Counted from the first letter of the stretch, positions 29,462 to 39,218 are shown. The stretch is DNA of 64,000 nucleotides from Acidimicrobiia bacterium (GCA_022824805.1 JAJDZE010000200.1:1-64000); one strand, 5' to 3'. The notes: a model not told the origin generated them from the sequence alone. Program-made: numbers and translations.

Positions 29462-30901
29462 GTGAGCTTGCAGATCTTCGACACGATGACGCGGCGCAAG
29501 ACCGCCTTCGTCCCGCGAACGCCGGGCGAGATCTCGATGTATGTCTGCGGGCCGACGGTCTATGACGTGCCGCACCTCGGCCACGGCCGCACAGCGCTGA
29601 CCTACGACGTCATCCGGCGCTACCTGGAGTGGTCCGGATATGAGGTGACGATGGCATCGAATGTCACCGACATCGACGACAAGATCGTGGCGCGCGCCCT
29701 GCGCGAGCAGCGCTCCGAGGCCGATGTCTCCGCGGAGTTCACCGTCGCGTATGACCAGCAGATGGACCGGCTCGGCGTGCTGCGGGCACATTCGCGGCCC
29801 CATGCCACGCACTTCATCTCGCAGATGATCGACGTGATCGCTGAACTGCTCTCGCTCGGCGCCGCGTACGACGTGCCGGGCAAGGGCGTGTACTTCGCTG
29901 TCGACGCTGCCCCCCGATACGGCGAGCTGGCGGGCCGGACCATCGAACAGCTCACAGCGGATGCCGGTGCGCGCATCGACGTCGACCCCGACAAGCGCTC
30001 GCCGCTGGACTTCGCGCTCTGGAAGGCCGCGCAACCCGGAGAGCCGCGCTGGGAGACGCCGTGGGGGCAAGGCCGGCCCGGCTGGCACACCGAGTGCGTG
30101 GCGATGTCGCTCAGCGCTCTCGGGCCCGGCTTCGACATCCACGGCGGGGGAGACGACCTGGTCTTTCCTCATCACCAGAACGAGTGCGCCCAGGTCACCG
30201 CCATGGGCGAGCCGTTCGCCCGCTATTGGGTGCACAGCGCCATGGTGAACGTCGGCAGCCAGAAAATGGCCAAGTCGCTGGGCAACTACACCCAGCTCGC
30301 CGATGCGATCGACGCTGCCGGCGCGCGCGCTGTGCGTCTGCTGGTGCTGCAGACCCACTACCGCAAGACGATGGAGATGGGGTCCGGCTCGCTCGAGGCC
30401 GCCCGCAGTGCCGTCGGCCGGCTCGATGCGTTCGCCCGCCGGGCCGCAGCCGCGGGCATCTCGCTCGAGGCCGATGCCGCAGCACGGCGGCCTGATCTCG
30501 AACGCGGGATCGTTCCCGATCTCGATGTCGAGGCCGTGACGGCATTCACAGCGTCCATGGACGACGACTTCTCCACGCCGACAGCGATCGACGTGATCTT
30601 CCGGCTCGTACGCCGCGCGAACGCTTCGCTCGACGGAGCAGCGCCTGTCGAGGCTTCCCGATCAGCTCGCACCGCACTGCACCTGCTCGGCGTGGTGGGA
30701 CTCAGCTGCGGTGGCGATGAGGGCGAAGATCACCTCGACGGCGGGCTCTCCGATGCCGAGGTGGATGCACTGCTGGCACAGCGGGCAGCGGCGCGATCCG
30801 CCCGCGACTTCGACACCGCCGACCGCATCCGGGACGATCTGGCGGCTGGGGGCATCGTCGTGTCCGACGGACCCGCGGGCGCCGCCTGGCATCGGGGCTG
30901 A
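29462..30901 (+). CDS. cysS: Cysteinyl-tRNA synthetase
   Basis: MYVCGPTVYDVPHLGHGRTALTYDVIRRYLEWSGYEV; KMAKSLGN; DIHGGGDDLVFPHHQNE. Confidence 0.93.
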   Translation: MSLQIFDTMTRRKTAFVPRTPGEISMYVCGPTVYDVPHLGHGRTALTYDVIRRYLEWSGYEVTMASNVTDIDDKIVARALREQRSEADVSAEFTVAYDQQMDRLGVLRAHSRPHATHFISQMIDVIAELLSLGAAYDVPGKGVYFAVDAAPRYGELAGRTIEQLTADAGARIDVDPDKRSPLDFALWKAAQPGEPRWETPWGQGRPGWHTECVAMSLSALGPGFDIHGGGDDLVFPHHQNECAQVTAMGEPFARYWVHSAMVNVGSQKMAKSLGNYTQLADAIDAAGARAVRLLVLQTHYRKTMEMGSGSLEAARSAVGRLDAFARRAAAAGISLEADAAARRPDLERGIVPDLDVEAVTAFTASMDDDFSTPTAIDVIFRLVRRANASLDGAAPVEASRSARTALHLLGVVGLSCGGDEGEDHLDGGLSDAEVDALLAQRAAARSARDFDTADRIRDDLAAGGIVVSDGPAGAAWHRG

Positions 30902-31723
30902 TCAGCCGGCGCCGGTTCGCTTCAGCCAGTCGTCGATGAGCCAGCCGGCGATCGACATCCCGCCACGCGGGCACGGGGGCAGGCTGTCCGCGGTGTACCA
31001 GCCGGCTTCGACGATCTCTTCGGGGTCGATCTCGATCTCGCCGGCCCGCCACTCGCAGGTAAAGCCGCACATCAGCGAGTGCGGGAAGGGCCACGGCTGG
31101 CTTCCGAAGTAGCGGACGTTGCCCACCGTGACCTGGACTTCCTCGTACACCTCACGGGCAACGGCGTCCTCGAGGCTCTCGCCGGGCTCGACGAAGCCGG
31201 CGAGAGCGCTGTAGAAGCGGCCGGGGAACTGCCGTCCCCATGCGAGCAGCACCTCGGGGCCGCGCTCGACGAGAACGATCATGGCGGGGCTGAGCCTCGG
31301 GAACGCCATGTGCCCGCATTCGCTGCAGACCCGGGCCCGATCGGATGCGTTGGTGTGCGTCGGGCGCCCGCAACGTCCGCAGTAGCGATGGGTTCGCTCG
31401 AACTCCACGATCTGTGCGGCCCGCCCCGCGACCTGCCAGTGCTCGTCGGGAATGCGGCCGTAGAGCTTGCGCAGCGGCACGGGTTCCAGATCGCCCGCCT
31501 CCAGCGGCGGCCCCTCGGCGGGGTCCATGTCGACGGCCCAGACGCCGAGGCCATCGAGCACGCCGAGGAATGAGGCGGGGGGCGAGCCGTCCCCGACGGG
31601 GGCGGCGCGGCCGGCGCACAGGCCGCCGCCGGGCTCGGCGAAGACCGTGCCAGAACGGATGGGAATCCACACCCGCGAGGTGTCGTCGAGGCCTTCAGGC
31701 GGCTGGGTCAGAACCGTGAACAC
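30902..31723 (-). CDS. nudC: NAD(+)/NADH pyrophosphatase, Nudix family with zinc ribbon
   Basis: YCGRCGRPTHTNASDRARVCSECGH and GFVEPGESLEDAVAREVYEEVQV; SQPWPFPHSLM. Confidence 0.93.
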   Translation of the reverse strand: MFTVLTQPPEGLDDTSRVWIPIRSGTVFAEPGGGLCAGRAAPVGDGSPPASFLGVLDGLGVWAVDMDPAEGPPLEAGDLEPVPLRKLYGRIPDEHWQVAGRAAQIVEFERTHRYCGRCGRPTHTNASDRARVCSECGHMAFPRLSPAMIVLVERGPEVLLAWGRQFPGRFYSALAGFVEPGESLEDAVAREVYEEVQVTVGNVRYFGSQPWPFPHSLMCGFTCEWRAGEIEIDPEEIVEAGWYTADSLPPCPRGGMSIAGWLIDDWLKRTGAG

Positions 31724-31811
31724 CGCTCAAGTTGACCACATGGCGCCTGCAACCGGCGATGCATCTGATGCAGCGCCGCCTAGCGGCGCCGCAGTGTCGA
31801 ATTGTCCGCCG

Positions 31812-32468
31812 CTACAGGCGGCGGATCACCGTCACGACCTTGCCGTAGATGGTGACTTCGTCGGCGGGGCGGACGATCGGCCTGTGGTCTTGATTTGCCG
31901 GTTCGAGGACGACATTGTCGCCTTCGCGCCGGTAGCGCTTGACGGTGCCCTCTTCGCCGTCGATGCCGGCGACGACGATGTCGCCGACCTCCGCGTCGGG
32001 CTGGTGGCGCGCCACCACGTAGTCGCGATCCCAGATGCCGACATCGGTCATCGAGTCGCCCCGCACTCGCAGCATGAAGAGCTCGCCGCTGCCGGTGAAG
32101 TCGGCAGGCAGCGGCAGCAGCTCCTCGACGTTTTGTTGAGCGAGCACGTCGGTGCCTGCCGCGACCTCTCCGACGAGCGCCACGTGACGGGCCGGCCGCC
32201 GCTCACCCTTCACCCCTGTCTGCCAGTCGCAGTTGATGATGAGCGCCCTGGGACGTGACGGATCGCGGCGGATCCATCCGTCGGCCTCGAGTGCTCGCAG
32301 GTGCCGGTGCACGGTTGCAGGCGAGTTGAGATTGACCTGGTCGCCGATCTCGCGCACGGACGGGGGATAACCGCGCTCGCGCTGCATCACGTCGATGAAT
32401 TCGAGCATGGCGCGCTGGCGCTCGTTGAGATGTGCGACCCGCTGGTCGGCGGCGCTGACTGCTTTCAT
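31812..32468 (-). CDS. lexA: SOS repressor LexA
   Basis: LNERQRAMLEFIDVMQRERGYPPSVREIGDQVNLNSPATVHRHL; AAG cleavage site; GDSMTDVGIWDRDYVVAR. Confidence 0.96.
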   Translation of the reverse strand: MKAVSAADQRVAHLNERQRAMLEFIDVMQRERGYPPSVREIGDQVNLNSPATVHRHLRALEADGWIRRDPSRPRALIINCDWQTGVKGERRPARHVALVGEVAAGTDVLAQQNVEELLPLPADFTGSGELFMLRVRGDSMTDVGIWDRDYVVARHQPDAEVGDIVVAGIDGEEGTVKRYRREGDNVVLEPANQDHRPIVRPADEVTIYGKVVTVIRRL

Positions 32469-32544
32469 GGTGAACCTCTCAAGCCGGGCACTGCATGCCT
32501 GGCGTCAGTCGCCCGGCCTGCTGCGGTGACCCTGTCGTCGGGAA

Positions 32545-32558
32545 GGAACTCTCGTTCC
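32545..32558. promoter_or_regulatory. Candidate SOS box GGAAC-TCTC-GTTCC upstream of lexA
   Basis: Perfect inverted repeat matching the actinobacterial/Gram-positive GAAC-N4-GTTC LexA consensus. Confidence 0.8.
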
Positions 32559-32565
32559 GACGAGT

Positions 32566-32571
32566 ACACTA
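32566..32571 (-). promoter_or_regulatory. Candidate -10 element (TAGTGT) of the lexA promoter
   Basis: TANNNT hexamer on minus strand, 7 nt upstream of the SOS-box inverted repeat. Confidence 0.5.
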
Positions 32572-32610
32572 GCAACGAATGTTCCAAACAGCGCGCATAT
32601 GTTCGAAGCT

Positions 32611-33339
32611 TCAGTGCCCCGAGCGCACCCAACGCACGAAGAGCACGTCGCGCTGGGCGATCACCTGCTCCAGCGCGAATGCACGGGGCGCAGCAGCCGG
32701 CGAACCGCTGCTGGGCGCGGAGGCGATGCGTGGGGCGTCAGTCCCCACAGCCAGCGGTGCGTGTGTCACGTTCACCTCGTCGACGAGGTCGGCCCCCAGC
32801 AGGCCGGCGTTGAGTGCCGGCCCTCCCTCGCAGAGCACGACGCGAGCGCCCAGCGAACCCAGGTGCCTCAAGAGCGCAGGCAGATCCACTGATTGGGTGC
32901 CGACGCGGACGAGTTCCGCGCGATCCGCCAACCGTTCTGCGGCGTCGCAGTCCGCGCCGAAGGTGGTCACCACCAGCGGCAACGGGGCTGAGGGCGGATC
33001 GGGCGGCTGGCTGAACAGCGGCAAGTCCGGGTCGACGCTGAGCGATCCGCTGACCACGGCAATGCGGGCCCCGGATCGCCGCGCCGGGCGGTATCGCTCC
33101 GCATTTGCCGTGCGCGCACCCACCAAGATCGTGTCGGCCTGCGCGCGCAGCGCCCCGAACATCGTCTTGTCGGGCTCGCTCGAGAGTCCTCCCGACACGC
33201 CGTCGATCGCTGCGGCGCCGTCAATGCTCGCAACCATGTTGAGCATCACCCAGGGACGGTCGGCGCGCGGTGCGCGCGGCGGGCCGGCAGCGTGCGCGGC
33301 GTCGACGGACTCGGGGGGCAGCGGGTACAGCCGGTGCAC
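32611..33339 (-). CDS. RibD C-terminal-type pyrimidine reductase
   Basis: RPWVMLNMVASIDGAAAIDGVSGGLSSEPDKTMFGALRAQADTILVGARTANAERY. Confidence 0.85.
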   Translation of the reverse strand: MHRLYPLPPESVDAAHAAGPPRAPRADRPWVMLNMVASIDGAAAIDGVSGGLSSEPDKTMFGALRAQADTILVGARTANAERYRPARRSGARIAVVSGSLSVDPDLPLFSQPPDPPSAPLPLVVTTFGADCDAAERLADRAELVRVGTQSVDLPALLRHLGSLGARVVLCEGGPALNAGLLGADLVDEVNVTHAPLAVGTDAPRIASAPSSGSPAAAPRAFALEQVIAQRDVLFVRWVRSGH

Positions 33340-33569
33340 GCGGCGAGTCTGCCACCCGGTGCCGCCGGCGGGGGCTGTCGTGGCGGTTGTCCACAGCACC
33401 ATGCAGTTGTGCACAGGAAAGTCCCCATGAAGGCCCGTTCATTGCCCACTTTCGTTCCACAAGGGAGCAGTCGTAGCGTGCGCCTGTCGCTGGCGACCGC
33501 AGGGCGCCGCAGGCGCGTCCCAGCGCGCCCACTTCGGTTTGCGACACTGGTGCAGGAGGTCAGCGGTAC

Positions 33570-36482
33570 ATGGCGATGACCGAGGAGCAGCGGGTGCGAG
33601 GCGATGAACCCAGGCGCCGGCCTGCTGGCGCGCCGCTGCGCCTGCAACGGCATTTCACGGCTGCCGGCACCCATCCCTATGACACCGTGCGGTGGGAGCG
33701 CTTCGATGCGTCCATCACGAACGCAGTCGACGGGACAGTTGCGTTCGCGCAGTCCGACGTCGAATTCCCCGCCGACTGGAGCCCCACGGCGGTCAACATC
33801 GTTGCCCAGAAGTACTTCCGCGGCACCCTCGGCACGCCCGAGCGGGAGCAGTCGCTGCGCCAGGTCATCGACCGCGTTGCGGGCACCATCACCCGGTGGG
33901 CGGCCGGCGACGGCTATTTCGCATCGCCGGACGAGGAGGCGACATTCGAGGCCGAACTGGCGTGGCTGCTGGTTCACCAGCGGGTGGCGTTCAACAGCCC
34001 GGTCTGGTTCAACATCGGCGTGAAGGGTGTGCCCCAGCAGGCGTCGGCGTGCTTCATCCTCGCTGTCGACGACGAGATGGAATCGATCCTCGACTGGTAC
34101 GTCACCGAGGGCCGGATCTTCAAGGGCGGCTCGGGCGCCGGAGTGAACCTGTCGGCGCTGCGGGCGTCGTGCGAGCTGCTGTCGGGCGGCGGCACGGCGA
34201 GCGGCCCGGTCAGCTTCATGCGCGGCGCCGACGCGTCGGCGGGCACGATCCGCAGCGGCGGCAAGACCCGGCGCGCCGCCAAGATGGTGCTGCTCGACGC
34301 CGATCATCCCGATGTCGAGGCCTTCGTGTGGTGCAAGGCACGCGAAGAGCGCAAGGCACGCGCCTTGGCCGCCGCCGGTTTCGACATGGATGTCGACGGC
34401 GCCGACTCGTTCTCGGTGCAGTACCAGAATGCGAACAACTCTGTCCGGCTGTCCGACGAGTTCATGGAGGCAGTCGCGGCCGACGGCACGTGGGTGCTGC
34501 GGGCTCGCACGACCGGCGAGGTCACTGCCGTCATGCGTGCGAGAGACCTGCTCGGCCAGATCGCTCAGGCGGCCTGGGAATGCGCCGACCCTGGCGTGCA
34601 GTTCTCCACCACGATCAACAGCTGGCATACGGCGCCGGCCCACGGCGCGATCAGCGCCAGCAACCCATGCAGCGAGTACGTCCACCTCGACAACTCGGCC
34701 TGCAACCTGGCGAGCGTGAACCTGCTGCCTTTTCTGGAGGCTGAGCCGGCAGGCGAAGCCGCGGCCCGAGCGGCCGGTGAGCGCAGCGAACAAGAACGCG
34801 AAGCAATGGGAGGCGTCACTCGTCGCGACTTCGACATCGAGGGCTTCCGTCAGGCGGTGCGCATCACGTTCATCGCCCAGGACGTGCTGGTGAGCCACGC
34901 CGACTACCCGACGGAGCTGATCGGCGAGACCTCCCGGCGCTTCCGTCAGCTCGGGCTGGGCTTCACGAATCTGGGGGCGCTGCTGATGGCAGCGGGCGTT
35001 CCCTACGACGCTCCGCAGGCGAGAGCGCTCGCGGCATCGCTCACGGCGCTCATGTGCGGGGAGGCGTACGCCACCTCAGCCGACTTGGCCGAGCGGCTCG
35101 GGGCCTTCGACGGCTTCGGCGCGAATGCCGACGCGATGCGCGGCGTTCTGGGCCGCCATTGCGACTCGCTCGACAGCATCGAGGTGTGCCCAGACCCGCC
35201 AGGCGCCGGTGCGGGAATGGCGGCGCTCACCGACGATCTGCGTGCCGCCGCGCGTGATCGCTGGCGCCATGCCGTCTCGGGCTGCGAGTCGCGTGGGGTT
35301 CGCAACTCTCAGGCCACGGTGATCGCCCCCACCGGGACGATCTCGTTCATGATGGACTGCGACACCACCGGGATCGAACCCGATCTGGGCTTGGTGAAGC
35401 ACAAGAAGCTGGTGGGCGGCGGCGATCTGCGCATCGTGAACTCGACGGTGCCTGTCGCCCTCAACCGGCTCGGCTACTCGCTCTCGCAGATCGCCGACAT
35501 CGAGGCACACATCCTCGCGACGGGCCACATCGCCGGCGCGCCGCACCTGGCGGATGCTCACCTGGCGGTGTTCGCCTGCTCGATCGGCAGCGATGCCATC
35601 TCGCCGCAGGGCCACGTGGCCATGATGGCTGCCTGCCAGCCCTTCGTCTCGGGTGCAATCTCCAAGACCGTCAACCTGCCCGAGTCGGCATCCGTGGGCG
35701 ACATTGCCGACCTCATCGTCGAATCGTGGCGGCTGGGGCTCAAGGCGGTGGCGATCTATCGCGACAACTGCAAGGTGAGCCAGCCCTTGTCGGTCGGGCC
35801 GGCGTCCCCCTCCGCAGCGACATCGCCCGCGGGTGCATCGGCCCAGGGGGCCGCGGCATCCGCTGCCGCCGCGCTGGCGGGAGCGGTGGTGCCGCCGCGC
35901 AACCGGCTGCCGCGCAGCCGCCGATCGCGCACGTTCTCCTTCCGGGTCACCGACTGCCACGGCTACATGACCGTCGGCGAGTACGACGACGGCCGGCCCG
36001 GCGAGATCTTCCTCACTGTGGCGAAGCAGGGTTCCACGCTGGCCGGGATCATGGACGCATTCGCCATCTCGGTCAGCCACGGCTTGCAGTACGGGGTGCC
36101 GCTGCGCTCCTACGTGGAAGCCTTCACCAACATGCGGTTCGAGCCTGCGGGGCTCACCGACGACCCCGAGCTGCGGATCGCCACCAGCATCGTCGACTAC
36201 ATCTTCCGCCGCCTGGCGCTCGAGTACCTGTCGTTCGAAGAGCGCTCCGAGCTGGGCGTGCTGAGCGTCAACGAACGCACCGATCCGCCGCTGCCCGGGC
36301 TCGAGAGCGCAACGGTCGAGAGCGCGATCGGCGCCGAGCCTGCGCCAGACCCGCCGTCGCACCGCACTGCGGTCTACGGGTACGCCGATGCGCCGCTGTG
36401 CATGACCTGCGGCGACCGGATGGTGCGCGCCGGCTCGTGCTTCGCCTGCCGCTCCTGCGGCGCAACCAGCGGCTGCGGCTGA
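33570..36482 (+). CDS. nrdJ: Adenosylcobalamin-dependent ribonucleotide reductase
   Basis: FNSPVWFNIGVKGVPQQASACFILAVDDEMESI, SACNLASVNLLPF, APTGTISFMMDCDTTGIEPDLGLVKHKKLVGGG, C-terminal TSCPD-like region and Cys motif. Confidence 0.95.
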   Translation: MAMTEEQRVRGDEPRRRPAGAPLRLQRHFTAAGTHPYDTVRWERFDASITNAVDGTVAFAQSDVEFPADWSPTAVNIVAQKYFRGTLGTPEREQSLRQVIDRVAGTITRWAAGDGYFASPDEEATFEAELAWLLVHQRVAFNSPVWFNIGVKGVPQQASACFILAVDDEMESILDWYVTEGRIFKGGSGAGVNLSALRASCELLSGGGTASGPVSFMRGADASAGTIRSGGKTRRAAKMVLLDADHPDVEAFVWCKAREERKARALAAAGFDMDVDGADSFSVQYQNANNSVRLSDEFMEAVAADGTWVLRARTTGEVTAVMRARDLLGQIAQAAWECADPGVQFSTTINSWHTAPAHGAISASNPCSEYVHLDNSACNLASVNLLPFLEAEPAGEAAARAAGERSEQEREAMGGVTRRDFDIEGFRQAVRITFIAQDVLVSHADYPTELIGETSRRFRQLGLGFTNLGALLMAAGVPYDAPQARALAASLTALMCGEAYATSADLAERLGAFDGFGANADAMRGVLGRHCDSLDSIEVCPDPPGAGAGMAALTDDLRAAARDRWRHAVSGCESRGVRNSQATVIAPTGTISFMMDCDTTGIEPDLGLVKHKKLVGGGDLRIVNSTVPVALNRLGYSLSQIADIEAHILATGHIAGAPHLADAHLAVFACSIGSDAISPQGHVAMMAACQPFVSGAISKTVNLPESASVGDIADLIVESWRLGLKAVAIYRDNCKVSQPLSVGPASPSAATSPAGASAQGAAASAAAALAGAVVPPRNRLPRSRRSRTFSFRVTDCHGYMTVGEYDDGRPGEIFLTVAKQGSTLAGIMDAFAISVSHGLQYGVPLRSYVEAFTNMRFEPAGLTDDPELRIATSIVDYIFRRLALEYLSFEERSELGVLSVNERTDPPLPGLESATVESAIGAEPAPDPPSHRTAVYGYADAPLCMTCGDRMVRAGSCFACRSCGATSGCG
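34737..34809 (+). repeat. Dispersed repeat copy 2, in frame within nrdJ
   Basis: GAGGCTGAGCCGGCAGGCGAAGCCGCGGCCCGAGCGGCCGGTGAGC...GAACAAGAACGCGAAGCAATGG; matches 17063-17149. Confidence 0.75.
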
Positions 36483-36498
36483 GAGGCTGAGTCGGCCC

Positions 36499-38823
36499 TC
36501 AGGCGCCTCGCCCGAGCGGGCAGCATCCCGGAGCGCAGCTGTCCGGATGCGGCCCGAGACGTCCGACCGCGGGCCGCTCGGCTCGCAGTCCTGCTGACTC
36601 TCCAACGAGATCCACCAGCGCCTCGACGAACAACCGATGCGTGCCGACCGACGGGGCTCGCACCATGGTGATGCCGGCGCGGGCGGCAGTGGCGCGTGCT
36701 GTGGTGTCGAGGTCGACCAGCACTTCCATGTGGTCGGAGACGAAGCCGAGCGGCACGACGAGGGCGGCACGGCAGCCCTCCTTGCCGAGTTGGGCGAGCC
36801 GGTCGTTGATGTCGGGTTCCAGCCACGGCACGTGCGGCGGCCCGCTGCGCGACTGGTAGACCACCTCGATCTCGCCGGTCAGTCCTGCCATGCCGGCAAC
36901 GGTCTCGGCGGCATCGCGAAGCTGTGCCTCGTAGTCGCACGATGCGGCCATCGGGCTCGGCAGGCTGTGCGCGGTGAACAGGGTGCGCACATCGCTGCGC
37001 AGGCGAGCGCCGTGGAGTGCCTCGCGGATGCATTCGGCCATGGCGCCGGCGAAGCCCGGGTGATTGCCATAGACGCGCACGCGTGACATACGCGGCGCAC
37101 CCCGCACCCCCTCGGCAGCTCGTGCAAGGTCTTCGTGGTACTGGCGACAGCCCGAATACGAGCTGAACGCGGAGGTCACGATCACCGCAGCGTGGCGGCG
37201 GCCTTCATCGGCCATCTGGCTGACGGTGTCACCCAGGTAGGGATGCCAGTTGCGATTGCCCCAGTAGCACGGCAATGGCGTGCCACGGCGAGCCAGCTCG
37301 CCCGAGAGGGCCGCCAGCAATGAGCGATTCTGCTCATTGATCGGGCTCACGCCGCCATGACGCAGGTACTGCTGGGAAACTCGAGCCAGTCGCTCGGCCG
37401 GCACATCGCGTCCCCGGGTGACGTTCTGCAAGAACGGCATCACGTCGTCAGGACCTTCGGGCCCCCCGAACGACAGCAGCAGCACCGAGTCGATCGACGC
37501 GGGCCCGAGTGCGGCTTGGGCCGGTGCAGCCCGGAAGGACTGCACCGTCACCGGCCGGCGGTGTTCGACCGCAGCGATTGAGGTCGTCTCGCCGGTGTCG
37601 GCGCCGGCGCCGACGGTGGCGAGGGGTACGGCGCGGGCTCGACCGGAGGCGACCAGCAGCGGTACAGACGTGAGCGCGACGATCATCGCCGCCACGATGG
37701 CCACGCGGTAGCCGGCGCCGTCGATCAGCAGCCCGGCCAGCGGCGGCCCGGCCAGCCCGCCGATGCCTGCAGCGGTGTACAGCGCGCCCAGAATGCCGCC
37801 GAGGCCGGCAAGCCCGAAGAGCTCGGCGGCAACCGCGGGGGACAGGGCGATGAACCCGCCGTAGCTGCAGCCCATCACCAGCGCGTAGATCACGAGGACC
37901 GTGTAGTTGTCGCCGGCGCAGAGCCAGATCAGGTAGCTCAGCCCCATGATCGTGAAGGCGAGCTGGTACAGGCGCATCAGCGGCAGCACGGTGCCGAGTG
38001 CCCCGAGCACCAGCCGTCCGAGCAGCGATGCAAGGCCGATGATGCTGATCAGCCACTGACCGCCCGGCTTGCCGAGGTCGTCGAGGTAGTCCTTGATGTA
38101 GATGATCGGGACGAACAGGCTGGCGCTCAGCAGCATCATCGAGAAATAGAGCAGCGTGAACCGCCGGTTGTGCATGAGCCCGCGCAGCGACGGCATCTCG
38201 CTCGGCGGCGCCACATGGGGCGGCCGCCGAGCGGCGACCGCGGCCAGCAGGAGCAGTCCCGTCGACACGACGGCCAGCACCCGGTAGGTGTCCCGCCAGC
38301 CGTAGAGCTCGATGAGCCATTCCGCTCCCCAGGCGCCGGCGAATTGACCCAGTCCGATCCCGGCCACAGCGACGCCCAGCGCTGCGGTGCGGTGGCGCTC
38401 GAACCAGCCGCCGACCACCGAGACCATCGGGACGTACGCACATGCCACGCTGATCCCCACGCCGAGCACGTAGGACGTCATCGCCACCCACAGGCTCTGA
38501 GCCAGGCTGGTCGCCCACAGGCCGAGCCCGAGGGCGACGGCGCCGGCGACGAGCACACGTCGGGGTCCGTAGCGGTCGCCGAGGCGGCCGGTGAACACGC
38601 CGATGACGAAGTAGAGGAATGTCGGAATCGCGAACAGCAGCGAGGCGAGGCCGGTGCCGATGCCGAACTCGCCGCGGATGGAGTCGAGCACGACCCCGAA
38701 GCTGTAGGCCACGCCGAACACGGCGAAGGTGGCGAGCGAGGCCGACAGCGCGACCGTCCAGCCGGCAGCCGAGTCCAGCTGGGAGCTTCGGGCGGTGACG
38801 CCCTCGTCGGCGGTTGTGCTCAA
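36499..38823 (-). CDS. hemH: MFS transporter-ferrochelatase fusion (C-terminal [2Fe-2S]-type coproporphyrin/protoporphyrin ferrochelatase)
   Basis: 774-aa ORF: MFS-like multi-TM residues ~20-395; ferrochelatase ~444-774 with LLSFGGPEGPDDVMPFLQNV, GGVSPINEQNR, FTAHSLP, YQSRSGPPHVPWLEPDI, VVPLGFVSDHMEVLVDLD, terminal DSCAPGCCP. Confidence 0.9.
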   Translation of the reverse strand: MSTTADEGVTARSSQLDSAAGWTVALSASLATFAVFGVAYSFGVVLDSIRGEFGIGTGLASLLFAIPTFLYFVIGVFTGRLGDRYGPRRVLVAGAVALGLGLWATSLAQSLWVAMTSYVLGVGISVACAYVPMVSVVGGWFERHRTAALGVAVAGIGLGQFAGAWGAEWLIELYGWRDTYRVLAVVSTGLLLLAAVAARRPPHVAPPSEMPSLRGLMHNRRFTLLYFSMMLLSASLFVPIIYIKDYLDDLGKPGGQWLISIIGLASLLGRLVLGALGTVLPLMRLYQLAFTIMGLSYLIWLCAGDNYTVLVIYALVMGCSYGGFIALSPAVAAELFGLAGLGGILGALYTAAGIGGLAGPPLAGLLIDGAGYRVAIVAAMIVALTSVPLLVASGRARAVPLATVGAGADTGETTSIAAVEHRRPVTVQSFRAAPAQAALGPASIDSVLLLSFGGPEGPDDVMPFLQNVTRGRDVPAERLARVSQQYLRHGGVSPINEQNRSLLAALSGELARRGTPLPCYWGNRNWHPYLGDTVSQMADEGRRHAAVIVTSAFSSYSGCRQYHEDLARAAEGVRGAPRMSRVRVYGNHPGFAGAMAECIREALHGARLRSDVRTLFTAHSLPSPMAASCDYEAQLRDAAETVAGMAGLTGEIEVVYQSRSGPPHVPWLEPDINDRLAQLGKEGCRAALVVPLGFVSDHMEVLVDLDTTARATAARAGITMVRAPSVGTHRLFVEALVDLVGESAGLRAERPAVGRLGPHPDSCAPGCCPLGRGA

Positions 38824-38966
38824 GGTCGTACGCCCGGTGCCGTGCAGTCAGCGCCACCGCTGTCAACTCACCAGCGGCGCGAACGGGCACATTACTGCCG
38901 TACCGTTGGCGGAGACTGAGACCAGACACCGCCGTCGCACAGAGCACGACCATCGGGAGCAGCGCA

Positions 38967-39218
38967 GTGGCCACCCAGACCGTCCCCAGCACCAGCGCGG
39001 GCAGTCCCGACGTCATCGAGCGCCCCGACACCCGCACGACAGACGGCGATCACGACCGCTTCTCTCACTACGTCAACAAGACGGCGCTGACCCGCTCGGC
39101 CGTCAGCGGCGAGGCGGTTGTGGCGCTGTGCGGCAAGAAGTGGGTGCCGACGCGAGACGGCGAGCGCTACCCGGTGTGCCCGGCCTGCAAAGAGATCTAT
39201 GCCGGCCTTCATTCGTGA
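38967..39218 (+). CDS. DUF3039 family protein
   Basis: TDGDHDRFSHYVNKTALTRSAVSGEAVVALCGKKWVPTRDGERYPVCPACKEIY; GTG start inferred. Confidence 0.8.
   Translation: MATQTVPSTSAGSPDVIERPDTRTTDGDHDRFSHYVNKTALTRSAVSGEAVVALCGKKWVPTRDGERYPVCPACKEIYAGLHS

Noticed and set aside
33340-33569. Cobalamin riboswitch or NrdR box upstream of nrdJ
   Set aside because: No convincing B12-box or paired NrdR-type repeat seen; a covariance-model search would be needed.
33246-34898. 550-aa minus-strand ORF opposite nrdJ
   Set aside because: Shadow ORF; its LTGRSGRGFACRLSL similarity to the minus-strand ORF at 16883-17146 is explained by the shared nucleotide repeat.
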